Assembly: GCA_011620145.1 (NCBI GenBank)
Contig: WOZT01000040.1
Coordinates: 1 to 6,365 of the forward strand
Origin: Gammaproteobacteria bacterium
Lineage (GTDB): Bacteria; Pseudomonadota; Gammaproteobacteria; UBA5335
Length of the DNA stretch: 6,365 nt
Direction: 5' to 3'
Under the pieces are notes generated by a model. The model searched no databases and had not been told where the DNA came from. It saw only the letters and a program-made list of their open reading frames with translations. The position numbers were made by a program, and so were the translations under genes. Every line of letters starts with the position of its first letter. Positions within the stretch are counted from its first letter, which is position 1. Shown here piece after piece: positions 1-6,060 of the stretch.

Positions 1-31
1 CCCCCCAACCCCGGACCTGAGGATTCAAGCC

Positions 32-424
32 ATGCAAATCGGAGTGGAAAGCGCCCGCGCGGTGGAGAACCGGCGAATCTTTGTGGTGGACACTGATGAA
101 ATCATCCGGGCCGCCCTGCAGTTCATGCTGCACGACGAAAACGAAGCCCATGAACTGGAATCGGTGGAGGCGGCCCTGGTGAAAGCCACGGACTGGCCGC
201 CCGATCTGATCCTGCTGGGTCAGGGCCTGCTGCAATCCGAGGGCCTGGCGGCCCTGACCCGGCTGACCACGGCCCTGCCCGGCGCCCAGGTATTGCTGGT
301 GGGAAGCGCCGCGGACCCCATCCTGGGTGAGGCCCTGGCGGGCGGCGCCCATGGCTTGATTCCGGTGCCGCTCAGACTGGAAGCGGTACGCAAGGCCGTG
401 GATCAGGCGCTGGGGCGCGGCTGA
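32..424 (+). CDS. Degenerate stand-alone receiver-domain protein (pseudo-receiver)
   Basis: A 130-residue protein that reads as a single CheY-like receiver fold with no output domain. The first beta strand is IFVVDTDE (residues 16-23), the third is PDLILLG (57-63), the fourth is VLLVG (87-91), and the GAHGLIPVP stretch (105-113) matches the end of a receiver domain. By hand alignment the phospho-acceptor Asp is replaced by Gly63, the conserved Thr/Ser by Gly91, the conserved Lys by Val112, and the second acidic-pocket residue by Thr21; only Asp20 is kept. Normal phosphotransfer is therefore unlikely, and the protein may act as a protein-protein interaction module. The start is supported by GAGGA at 19-23, 8 nt before the ATG. 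It lies 245 bp upstream of iscS and is separated from it by a promoter, so it is probably not in the isc operon. Its target is unknown. The receiver fold is fairly sure; the function is not. Confidence 0.72.
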   Translation: MQIGVESARAVENRRIFVVDTDEIIRAALQFMLHDENEAHELESVEAALVKATDWPPDLILLGQGLLQSEGLAALTRLTTALPGAQVLLVGSAADPILGEALAGGAHGLIPVPLRLEAVRKAVDQALGRG

Positions 425-473
425 GGCGGGCGACCGATGACCCGACGAAGCATGGCTGATGTGCGCCATGGTT

Positions 474-489
474 TGTCGGGTTCACGACA
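474..489 (+). promoter_or_regulatory. Candidate NifA upstream activating sequence (TGT-N10-ACA)
   Basis: The sequence TGTCGGGTTCACGACA fits the NifA enhancer consensus TGT-N10-ACA exactly, and its symmetry extends to five bases per arm (TGTCG...CGACA). Its centre is about 99 bp upstream of the GG of the sigma-54 promoter and about 123 bp upstream of the predicted transcription start, within the usual range for NifA sites. TGT-N10-ACA alone has only six fixed bases and would occur by chance in roughly one of 17 stretches of this length. The support comes from its position relative to the promoter and its extra symmetry. Confidence 0.66.
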
Positions 490-548
490 TGTCCCGCAGC
501 GTCCTGTGTCGCGCCATGGATCCGAAAACATGACGAGGATCAGTTCAG

Positions 549-564
549 TTCCAAAGACTTGGAA
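549..564. repeat. 16-bp palindrome between activator site and promoter
   Basis: TTCCAAAGACTTGGAA has perfect 6-bp arms (TTCCAA / TTGGAA) around a 4-nt centre. It ends 13 bp upstream of the sigma-54 element, centred near -49 from the predicted start. It could bind a dimeric regulator. Read on the minus strand, 564-552 also matches 7 of the 9 defined positions of the IHF consensus WATCAA-N4-TTR, in the place where IHF often bends DNA between a NifA site and its promoter. The IHF match is weak, so which protein (if any) binds here is open. Confidence 0.4.
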
Positions 565-577
565 TCGGCAACGGGGA

Positions 578-594
578 TTGGCACAGGCATTGCT
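578..594 (+). promoter_or_regulatory. Sigma-54 (RpoN) -24/-12 promoter of the isc operon
   Basis: TTGGCACAGGCATTGCT matches 13 of the 14 defined positions of the sigma-54 consensus YTGGCACGRNNNTTGCW; the only mismatch is A for G at position 585. The invariant GG (580-581) and GC (592-593) are separated by exactly 10 bp. Taking C593 as -12 puts the transcription start near position 605 and gives a leader of about 65 nt before iscS. Sigma-54 promoters need an enhancer-binding activator, and a NifA-type site lies upstream at 474-489. The common sigma-70/IscR arrangement of isc operons was not seen here. Confidence 0.8.
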
Positions 595-606
595 CTATCC
601 CCTGCA

Positions 607-639
607 AAGCCACCCAGGCATGGCTTCACCGCTTGGCGG
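607..639 (+). other. Two small stem-loops in the isc leader
   Basis: Within the predicted 5' leader, AAGCCA (607-612) pairs with TGGCTT (621-626) around an 8-nt loop, and CCGC (629-632) pairs with GCGG (636-639) around a 3-nt loop. They end about 17 nt before the iscS ribosome binding site, so they do not cover it. They might stabilise the transcript 5' end. Short stems like these also arise by chance in GC-rich DNA, and no known riboswitch was recognised. Confidence 0.3.
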
Positions 640-669
640 AGATCCTTATTTCAGGCAGGGGTAATCAAC

Positions 670-1896
670 ATGACGAGCGCCGAGAAACTTCCCATCTACC
701 TGGACTATGCAGCCACCACGCCGGTGGACCCGCGGGTGGCGGAAAAAATGATTCCCTATCTCACCGAGCTGTTCGGCAATCAGGCCAGCCGCTCCCACGC
801 CTATGGCTGGCGGGCCGAAGCAGCCGTCGAAACCGCCCGCGCCCAGGTCGCCGAGCTGGTGGGCGCCGACCCCAAGGAAATCATCTGGACCTCGGGGGCA
901 ACGGAATCGGACAACCTGGCCATCAAAGGCGCAGCCCGTTTCTATCGCCAGAAGGGCAATCACCTGATCACCCTGGCCACCGAGCACAAGGCCGTCCTGG
1001 ACCCCATGCGCGAGCTGGAACGGGAAGGCTTCAAGGTCAGCTATCTCAATCCAGAGGCCAATGGCCTGGTGGATCTGGCGGCTTTCCAGGCCGCCATCAC
1101 CCCGGAAACCATCCTGGTCTCGATCATGCTGGTCAACAACGAGATCGGCGTGATCCAGGACATCGCCGCCCTCGGCGCGATCTGCCGGGAACGGGGCATC
1201 CTGTTCCACGTCGATGCGGCCCAGGCCACCGGTAAAGTGCCCATCGATCTCAAGACCCTGCCGGTCGACCTGATGTCCTTCTCCGCCCACAAGATCTACG
1301 GTCCTCAGGGCATCGGCGCGCTCTATGTGCGGCGCCGGCCGCGGGTCCACCTGGAACCCTTGATCCACGGCGGCGGCCACGAGCGCGGGCTGCGTTCCGG
1401 CACCCTGCCGACCCACCAGATCGTCGGCATGGGCGAGGCCTACCGCCTGGCCGGGGAATCGATGGGCAGCGAGAACGAACGCATCCGCGCCCTGCGCGAC
1501 CGTTTCCTGGCCGGCATCGCCGACATGGAAGAGGTCTACCTCAACGGCGACCTGGAGGCGCGCGTTCCGCACAACCTGAACGTGAGTTTCAACTTCGTCG
1601 AAGGCGAGTCCCTGATGATGGCGGTCAAGGAATTGGCTGTTTCCAGCGGCTCGGCCTGCACCTCGGCGAGCCTGGAGCCGTCCCATGTGCTGCGGGCGCT
1701 GGGGCGCAGCGATGAATTGGCGCACAGCTCGCTGCGCATCACCCTGGGCCGCTACACCACCGCCCAGGACATCGACTTTGCCGTCGCGCTGCTCAAGGAC
1801 AAGGTCGCCAAGCTGCGCGCGCTCTCACCGCTCTGGGACATGCATCTGCAGGGCATCGACTTGAACACGGTGCAATGGGCCGCTGCGGCCCATTGA
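670..1896 (+). CDS. iscS: Cysteine desulfurase IscS
   Basis: A 408-residue PLP-dependent enzyme that converts L-cysteine to alanine and passes the sulfur as a persulfide to IscU. Length and sequence fit IscS (404 residues in E. coli). Visible landmarks are [14 protein letters not shown] near the N-terminus, His106 in ATEHK (aromatic stacking on PLP), VDAAQATGK, the Schiff-base lysine Lys208 in [10 protein letters not shown], and the mobile-loop catalytic Cys330 in [10 protein letters not shown]. The C-terminal part, [14 protein letters not shown] followed by VQW, resembles the IscU-docking tail of IscS. The ATG at 670 is chosen because AGGGG (657-661) lies 8 nt upstream and the protein then starts like family members. 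It is the first gene of the operon, downstream of the sigma-54 promoter. Unlike most proteobacterial isc operons, no iscR precedes it. An isc-type rather than NifS-type assignment rests on overall sequence and neighbours. Confidence 0.96.
   Translation: MTSAEKLPIYLDYAATTPVDPRVAEKMIPYLTELFGNQASRSHAYGWRAEAAVETARAQVAELVGADPKEIIWTSGATESDNLAIKGAARFYRQKGNHLITLATEHKAVLDPMRELEREGFKVSYLNPEANGLVDLAAFQAAITPETILVSIMLVNNEIGVIQDIAALGAICRERGILFHVDAAQATGKVPIDLKTLPVDLMSFSAHKIYGPQGIGALYVRRRPRVHLEPLIHGGGHERGLRSGTLPTHQIVGMGEAYRLAGESMGSENERIRALRDRFLAGIADMEEVYLNGDLEARVPHNLNVSFNFVEGESLMMAVKELAVSSGSACTSASLEPSHVLRALGRSDELAHSSLRITLGRYTTAQDIDFAVALLKDKVAKLRALSPLWDMHLQGIDLNTVQWAAAAH
1873..1895 (+). other. Strong hairpin spanning the iscS stop codon
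   Basis: A perfect inverted repeat with 10-bp arms, CAATGGGCCG (1873-1882) and CGGCCCATTG (1886-1895), around the 3-nt loop CTG. It covers the last codons of iscS, overlaps the TGA, and ends 12 nt before the strong iscU ribosome binding site. No T-run follows, so it does not look like an intrinsic terminator. In E. coli the iscS/iscU boundary is where RyhB-linked cleavage separates transcript parts. By analogy this hairpin may protect a 3' end or tune iscS against iscU expression; that role is inferred. Confidence 0.6.
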
Positions 1897-1907
1897 CCCC
1901 ATCCGCC

Positions 1908-1914
1908 AGGAGGA
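1908..1914 (+). promoter_or_regulatory. Strong ribosome binding site of iscU
   Basis: AGGAGGA lies 9 nt before the iscU ATG and is the closest match to the anti-Shine-Dalgarno sequence seen in the operon. It suggests that the scaffold protein is translated at a high level, consistent with the hairpin just upstream keeping this region separate from iscS translation. Confidence 0.7.
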
Positions 1915-1923
1915 CACTTCACC

Positions 1924-2337
1924 ATGGCTTACAGCGACAAGGTTCTGGATCACTACGAAAACCCCCGCAACGTGGGCACCTTCGATACCGGTGAAGACGA
2001 TGTCGGCACCGGCATGGTCGGCGCGCCAGCCTGCGGCGATGTCATGCGGCTGCAGATCAAGGTCAGCCCCGAGGGCATCATCGAGGACGCCCGCTTCAAG
2101 ACCTATGGCTGCGGCTCGGCCATCGCCTCCAGCTCGCTGGTCACCGAATGGGTGAAAGGCAAGACGCTGGAAGAAGCCATGACGATCAAGAACGCCGAGA
2201 TCGCCGAAGAGCTGGCCCTGCCGCCGGTGAAGATCCACTGCTCGGTGCTGGCCGAAGACGCCATCAAGGCCGCGGTGGAAGACTACCGCGCCAAGCAGGG
2301 GGCGACCGCCTCCGATACCGCCGCATCCGCGGCCTGA
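1924..2337 (+). CDS. iscU: Iron-sulfur cluster scaffold protein IscU
   Basis: A 137-residue scaffold on which [2Fe-2S] clusters are built from IscS sulfur and iron before transfer. The three cluster cysteines are Cys37 (GAPACGD), Cys63 ([11 protein letters not shown]) and Cys106 ([11 protein letters not shown]), with Asp39 and His105 also in place, at the same numbers as in E. coli IscU. The HscA recognition motif LPPVK is at 99-103, matching the presence of hscA and hscB downstream. The protein is about 9 residues longer than E. coli IscU because of an Ala/Ser/Thr-rich, probably disordered tail (about 126-137). It lacks the additional domains of NifU, so it is an ISC-type and not a full-length NifU scaffold. 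The gap from iscS is 27 bp. Confidence 0.97.
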   Translation: MAYSDKVLDHYENPRNVGTFDTGEDDVGTGMVGAPACGDVMRLQIKVSPEGIIEDARFKTYGCGSAIASSSLVTEWVKGKTLEEAMTIKNAEIAEELALPPVKIHCSVLAEDAIKAAVEDYRAKQGATASDTAASAA

Positions 2338-2362
2338 CCCGCCCTATTCCGGGAGAATTGCC

Positions 2363-2713
2363 ATGTCCGCTGTCGTCGCCACCCCGTCTCCCCTGCTGTT
2401 GTCGCCCAGCGCCATCGGCAAAATCAAGGATCTGCTCAGCGAGGAAAACAACACCACGCTCAAATTGCGTGTCTATGTCACCGGCGGCGGCTGCTCCGGC
2501 TTCAGCTACGGCTTTGCCTTCGAGGAAGGGGTGGCCGAAGACGACAGCCTGTTCGAACAGGACGGGGTGGGCGTGTTGGTCGACCCCATGAGCTTCGCCT
2601 ATCTGGCGGGCGCCGAGGTGGATTTCGAGGAAAGCCTGGAAGGCGCCCGTTTCATCATCCGCAATCCCAATGCCAAGACCACCTGTGGTTGCGGCACTTC
2701 CTTCTCGGTGTGA
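2363..2713 (+). CDS. erpA: A-type iron-sulfur carrier ErpA
   Basis: A 116-residue A-type carrier that receives clusters from the scaffold and hands them to apo-proteins. The cluster cysteines are Cys44 ([12 protein letters not shown]) and Cys108/Cys110 ([16 protein letters not shown]). The segments [25 protein letters not shown] and the C-terminus are much closer to E. coli ErpA (114 residues) than to IscA; for example ErpA has [14 protein letters not shown] and VDPMS, whereas IscA has KTSGCSGM and DARSLPY. GGGAG at 2351-2355 lies 7 nt before the ATG, and the gap from iscU is 25 bp. erpA is a separate locus in E. coli, so its position inside the isc operon directly before iscA is unusual. A second isc-type A protein is the alternative name; membership of the A-type family is certain. 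Confidence 0.9.
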   Translation: MSAVVATPSPLLLSPSAIGKIKDLLSEENNTTLKLRVYVTGGGCSGFSYGFAFEEGVAEDDSLFEQDGVGVLVDPMSFAYLAGAEVDFEESLEGARFIIRNPNAKTTCGCGTSFSV

Positions 2714-2723
2714 GGGATCGGCC

Positions 2724-3053
2724 ATGAGCGTGACACTGACTGAACGAGCTGCGCTGAAGATGCAGCGTTCCCTGGCCAGCCGGGGCAAGGGGCTGGGCAT
2801 CCGGCTGGGGGTCAAGACCAGCGGCTGCTCGGGCATGAGCTACGTGATGGAGTTCGTCGACGAGGTCCAGGAAGGCGATCAGTGCTTCGAAAGCCACGGC
2901 ATGACCGTGATCATCGATGCCCGCAGCCTGCCCTACATGATGGGCACCGAACTGGACTTCGTGCGCGAGGGCCTGAACGAGGGTTTCAAGTTTGAAAACC
3001 CCAATGCCAAGAGTTCCTGCGGCTGCGGCGAAAGTTTCAGCGTGAGCGCCTGA
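2724..3053 (+). CDS. iscA: A-type iron-sulfur carrier IscA
   Basis: A 109-residue A-type carrier close to E. coli IscA (107 residues). Landmarks are [10 protein letters not shown] at the start, [17 protein letters not shown] with Cys35, [18 protein letters not shown], and [16 protein letters not shown] with Cys99 and Cys101, at the same numbers as in E. coli. It binds iron or a [2Fe-2S]/[4Fe-4S] cluster, usually as a dimer, and serves mainly in [4Fe-4S] protein maturation. The ATG at 2724 is chosen over an in-frame ATG at 2670 because the latter lies inside erpA and would add 18 non-homologous residues. The ribosome binding site GAGGGA (2712-2717) overlaps the erpA stop codon, so the two carriers are probably translationally coupled. 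The gene gap is only 10 bp. Confidence 0.96.
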   Translation: MSVTLTERAALKMQRSLASRGKGLGIRLGVKTSGCSGMSYVMEFVDEVQEGDQCFESHGMTVIIDARSLPYMMGTELDFVREGLNEGFKFENPNAKSSCGCGESFSVSA

Positions 3054-3083
3054 CGACCCTCTGGCATCAATCAAGGACACCCC

Positions 3084-3620
3084 ATGACAGCGATGGTGGC
3101 ATCGGATTATTTCGCGGTCTTCGACCTGCCGCCCGCCTTTGCCCAGGACCCGACTGAGCTGGAGCGGCGCTATCTCGAGATGCAGACCCGCGTCCATCCC
3201 GATCGCCATGCCCACCAGGACGCGGCCCAGCGCCGCGCCGCTGTCGAACAGGCTGCGCGGATCAATGAGGCCTATCGCAACCTCAAGGACCCGCTGACCC
3301 GATCCACCCACCTGCTTGCCTTGCGCGGGGTGGATGTTTTGTCCGCCGGCTCCATCCCCTTGCCGGCGGACTTTCTTTTTCAACAGATGAGCTGGCACGA
3401 GGACCTCGAGGCCGCCCGCAAGGCCGGCGACCAGGACCGGCTGGCCCGACTCGCCGAGTCCTTGCTGGCCGAGCGCGAGCGCCTGGTCCAGATGCTGATC
3501 CGCACGCTGGACGAGGAACGCGACGACAACGCTGCCGCCCAACGGGTGCGCCAGCTCATGTTCCTGCGCCGGCTCATCGAGCAGGCGCAGGCCGCGATCG
3601 AGGAGTGGGAATTCTCATGA
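3084..3620 (+). CDS. hscB: Co-chaperone HscB (Hsc20, J-domain protein)
   Basis: A 178-residue J-domain co-chaperone that binds IscU and stimulates the ATPase of HscA. The N-terminal J domain begins DYFAVFDLP and carries the essential HPD tripeptide at residues 38-40; the family signature [19 protein letters not shown] follows. The C-terminal part, from about residue 100 ([17 protein letters not shown] onward), is the helical IscU-binding domain and ends in [17 protein letters not shown]. coli HscB has 171 residues; the excess is mainly a short N-terminal extension. The ATG at 3084 has AAGGAC (3073-3078) upstream. An in-frame ATG at 3093 would shorten the protein by three residues and cannot be ruled out. 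Its stop overlaps the hscA start. Confidence 0.96.
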   Translation: MTAMVASDYFAVFDLPPAFAQDPTELERRYLEMQTRVHPDRHAHQDAAQRRAAVEQAARINEAYRNLKDPLTRSTHLLALRGVDVLSAGSIPLPADFLFQQMSWHEDLEAARKAGDQDRLARLAESLLAERERLVQMLIRTLDEERDDNAAAQRVRQLMFLRRLIEQAQAAIEEWEFS

Positions 3621-5485
3621 GCCTGCTGCAAATCCTCGAACCCGGCGCTGCGACCGAGGAACCCGTGATCCGCCGCCTGGCGGTGGGGATCGACCTCGGC
3701 ACCACCCATTCGCTGGTCGCCACCCTCGACAACGGCCAGGTCCGGGTGCTGCTCAATGACGCCGGCGAGGCCCTGCTGCCCTCGGTGGTGGGCTTCCAGG
3801 CCGACGGCCGTGCCCAGGTGGGCCGCGCAGCGCGCGAGGCGGCGATCCACAATCCCGGCGCCACCTTCCACTCCATCAAGCGCTTCATGGGGCGGGGCAC
3901 GGCGGATCTGGCCCAGGCCGGCCCCCTGCCCTATCAGGTGGTCGAGGGGGACGGCATGATCCGCTTCCAGACCCCTCGCGGCCCGCTGTCGCCGGTGGAA
4001 ATCTCCGCCGAGATCCTGAAAGTGCTCCGGGTACGGGCCGAAGCCGCCCTGGGTGGCCCGCTGCACGGCGCCGTGATCACGGTCCCGGCCTATTTCGATG
4101 ATGGGCAGCGTCAGGCCACCCGCGATGCCGCCCGGCTGGCGGGCATCGAGGTGCTGCGCCTGCTCAACGAGCCCACCGCCGCCGCTGTGGCCTATGGCCT
4201 GGACAAGGGCAGCGAGGGCATCTTTGCCATCTACGACCTGGGCGGCGGGACCTTTGATCTCTCCATCCTGCGCCTGCGCCAGGGGGTGTTCGAGGTGCTG
4301 GCCACCGCCGGCAACACCGCCCTCGGTGGGGATGACTTCGATCGCCGGCTGGCCGACTGGTTTCTCGCCGAGACCGACTTGGCGCTGACCCCCGCCGCCT
4401 ACAGCGAACTCCTCGCCCATGCGCGCCGGGCCAAGGAGGCCCTGAGCACGGTGGAAGCGGTGGAGCTTGCCTTCGACGCCGGCGCTGGCCCGCGCCCGGC
4501 GTGCCGCATCACGCGCGAGCAATTCGCCGCGCTGACCGCCGACCTGGTGCAAAAAACCCTGCAACTCACCCGCCGCGCGCTGCGCGATGCCGGCTTCACC
4601 CCCGCCGAAGTCGATGGCGTGGTACTGGTGGGCGGTGCCAGCCGCATGCCCCAGGTACGCGCCGCAGTGGCGGAATGCTTCGGCAAACCGCCCCTCATCG
4701 ATCTCGATCCCGATCAGGTGGTGGCGCTGGGCGCCGCGATCCAGGCCAATGTGCTGGCCGGTAACCGCGACGGGGAGGACTGGTTGCTGCTGGATGTCAT
4801 TCCGCTGTCGCTGGGCATCGAAACCATGGGCGGGCTGGTGGAGAAGATCATCCCCCGCAACAGCACCCTGCCCATCGCCCGGGCGCAGGATTTCACCACC
4901 TTCAAGGACGGCCAGACCGCCATGGGCCTGCACATCGTGCAGGGCGAACGGGATCTGGCGGCGGACTGCCGCTCGCTGGCCCGCTTCGAGCTGCGCGGCA
5001 TCCCGCCCCTGGCCGCCGGCGCGGCGCGCATCCAGGTGTTGTTCCAGGTTGATGCCGACGGACTGGTGAGCGTGTCCGCCACCGAGGAGAGCACCGGCAC
5101 CGGCGCCCAGGTGGTGGTGAAGCCCTCCTATGGTCTGAGCGATGAGGACATCACCCGCATGCTGGCCGACTCCCTCGCCCATGCCCAGGATGACGCCAGG
5201 GCGCGCATCCTGGCCGAACAGAAAGTCGAGGCCCAGCGCCTCATCGAGGCCACCCGCGCGGCACTGAATGCCGACGGCGCCGCGCTCCTGAACGATGCCG
5301 AAATCGCCGCGATGCTGCAGGCGGTCCAGCATCTGGAGGACAGCCTGGCGGGGTCCGACGGGGAGGCCATCAGCCTCGCCAAATCGGCCCTCGACGCCCT
5401 CACCGACCCCTTCGCCGCCCGCCGCATGGATCACAACATCCGCACCGCGCTGGCTGGCCGACGCGTGCAGGAAATCGGAGGCTGA
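3617..5485 (+). CDS. hscA: Fe-S biogenesis chaperone HscA (Hsc66, Hsp70 family)
   Basis: A 622-residue specialised Hsp70 (616 in E. coli) that binds the LPPVK motif of IscU and, driven by ATP and HscB, promotes cluster release to acceptors. The ATPase domain shows the phosphate-1 loop GIDLGTTHS (24-32), [11 protein letters not shown], phosphate-2 DLGGGTFD (207-214) and the adenosine motif [11 protein letters not shown] (335-345). The substrate-binding domain begins near [12 protein letters not shown] and includes [20 protein letters not shown]; a helical lid follows, and the DnaK-type EEVD end is absent, as expected for HscA. The ATG at 3617 overlaps the hscB stop as ATGA, which suggests translational coupling. 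GAGGAG at 3600-3605 is the likely ribosome binding site, about 11 nt away. An upstream in-frame GTG at 3605 would add four residues and is less likely. Confidence 0.97.
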   Translation: MSLLQILEPGAATEEPVIRRLAVGIDLGTTHSLVATLDNGQVRVLLNDAGEALLPSVVGFQADGRAQVGRAAREAAIHNPGATFHSIKRFMGRGTADLAQAGPLPYQVVEGDGMIRFQTPRGPLSPVEISAEILKVLRVRAEAALGGPLHGAVITVPAYFDDGQRQATRDAARLAGIEVLRLLNEPTAAAVAYGLDKGSEGIFAIYDLGGGTFDLSILRLRQGVFEVLATAGNTALGGDDFDRRLADWFLAETDLALTPAAYSELLAHARRAKEALSTVEAVELAFDAGAGPRPACRITREQFAALTADLVQKTLQLTRRALRDAGFTPAEVDGVVLVGGASRMPQVRAAVAECFGKPPLIDLDPDQVVALGAAIQANVLAGNRDGEDWLLLDVIPLSLGIETMGGLVEKIIPRNSTLPIARAQDFTTFKDGQTAMGLHIVQGERDLAADCRSLARFELRGIPPLAAGAARIQVLFQVDADGLVSVSATEESTGTGAQVVVKPSYGLSDEDITRMLADSLAHAQDDARARILAEQKVEAQRLIEATRAALNADGAALLNDAEIAAMLQAVQHLEDSLAGSDGEAISLAKSALDALTDPFAARRMDHNIRTALAGRRVQEIGG

Positions 5486-5486
5486 T

Positions 5487-5828
5487 GTGACGCAACTCAC
5501 GGTCCTTCCCCATCCCGACCTGTGCCCCGAAGGCGCCACCGTGGAGGCCGCGCCGGGCAGCCGGCTGTCCGATGCCCTGCTGGCGGCCGGGGTGGCGATC
5601 GAGCATGCCTGCGAGAAGGCCTGTGTCTGCACCACCTGCCATGTGGTCATCCGTCGCGGCTTCGAGGCCCTGCGCCCGGCCAGCGACGATGAGGAAGACC
5701 AACTCGGCAAGGCCTGGGGCCTGGAACCCAACTCGCGCCTGTCCTGCCAGGTGCGGATGCCGCAGAGCGCCGAGGTGGTGGTGGAGATTCCCCGTTACAG
5801 CCGCAATTTCGTCCGGGAAAACCATTGA
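5487..5828 (+). CDS. fdx: ISC-type [2Fe-2S] ferredoxin Fdx
   Basis: A 113-residue adrenodoxin-like ferredoxin that supplies electrons for cluster assembly on IscU/IscS. It aligns end to end with E. coli Fdx (111 residues): LPHPDLCPEGATVEA at the start, IEHACEKACVCTTCHVVIRRGF with ligands Cys42, Cys48 and Cys51, LEPNSRLSCQ with Cys87, and VVVEIPRYSRN near the end. The additional conserved Cys46 of the ISC-type ferredoxins is also present. It starts with GTG at 5487, one base after the hscA stop. GGAGG (5477-5481) lies 5 nt upstream, inside the hscA 3' end. An overlapping ATG at 5485 is in another frame and runs straight into a stop, so GTG is the supported start. Translation coupling with hscA is likely. 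Confidence 0.95.
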   Translation: MTQLTVLPHPDLCPEGATVEAAPGSRLSDALLAAGVAIEHACEKACVCTTCHVVIRRGFEALRPASDDEEDQLGKAWGLEPNSRLSCQVRMPQSAEVVVEIPRYSRNFVRENH

Positions 5829-5836
5829 GGCCCGCC

Positions 5837-6031
5837 ATGAAATGGACCGACGTATTGCCCATCGCGCAGACCCTGGTGGACCGTCACCCCGAGGTGGATC
5901 CACGCGCCCTGCGCTTCACCGACCTGCATCGCTGGATCACCGGCCTGCCCGAGTTCAGCGACGATCCCGAGCGCTCCAACGAGCGCGTGCTGGAGGCCAT
6001 CCAGATGGCCTGGATCGAGGAAATGGATTGA
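5837..6031 (+). CDS. iscX: ISC accessory protein IscX (YfhJ)
   Basis: A 64-residue acidic protein of the IscX family (66 in E. coli). The signature stretches MKWTDVLPIAQTL, ALRFTDLHRWI, EFSDDPERSNERVLEAI and AWIEEMD are all present, including the cluster of Asp/Glu residues thought to contact IscS and bind iron. In E. coli it competes with the frataxin CyaY for the same site on IscS and tunes the rate of cluster assembly. GAGG (5827-5830) overlaps the fdx stop and lies 6 nt before the ATG. In E. coli iscX is the last conserved gene of the isc run (pepB follows), but here another ferredoxin gene follows after 29 bp. Confidence 0.95.
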   Translation: MKWTDVLPIAQTLVDRHPEVDPRALRFTDLHRWITGLPEFSDDPERSNERVLEAIQMAWIEEMD

Positions 6032-6060
6032 ATCCCTCAACCCCAACGGAGTCCTGTGTC

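Noticed and set aside
451..470. A stem-loop (CATGGC / GCCATG, 8-nt loop) after the receiver gene, as a possible terminator
   Set aside because: The stem is only 6 bp and no T-run follows, so it is not a convincing intrinsic terminator.
437..664. A 75-codon + strand open frame in the region before iscS
   Set aside because: It has no good ribosome binding site and no recognisable protein features, and it runs through the activator site, palindrome and sigma-54 promoter.
559..669. An upstream extension of iscS by 37 codons
   Set aside because: It would put the sigma-54 promoter inside the coding region and add residues not found in IscS; the ATG at 670 has a good ribosome binding site and gives the family length.
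425..669. An IscR binding site or sigma-70 promoter before iscS
   Set aside because: I looked by eye for a convincing IscR-type palindrome or a -35/-10 pair and saw none clear enough to report; a weak one cannot be excluded.
670..2337. nifS-nifU instead of iscS-iscU
   Set aside because: The scaffold is IscU-sized without the extra NifU domains, and the following hscB-hscA-fdx-iscX genes define an ISC operon, although the promoter looks nif-type.
2670..2723. Upstream in-frame ATG for iscA
   Set aside because: It lies inside the conserved C-terminus of erpA and would add 18 residues not seen in IscA; the ATG at 2724 has its own ribosome binding site.
3380..5731. A very long open frame on the minus strand across hscA (783 codons)
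   Set aside because: It is antisense to hscB, hscA and fdx, whose protein identities are clear. Long antisense frames are common in GC-rich DNA, and its Gly/Ala/His-rich sequence resembles no protein.
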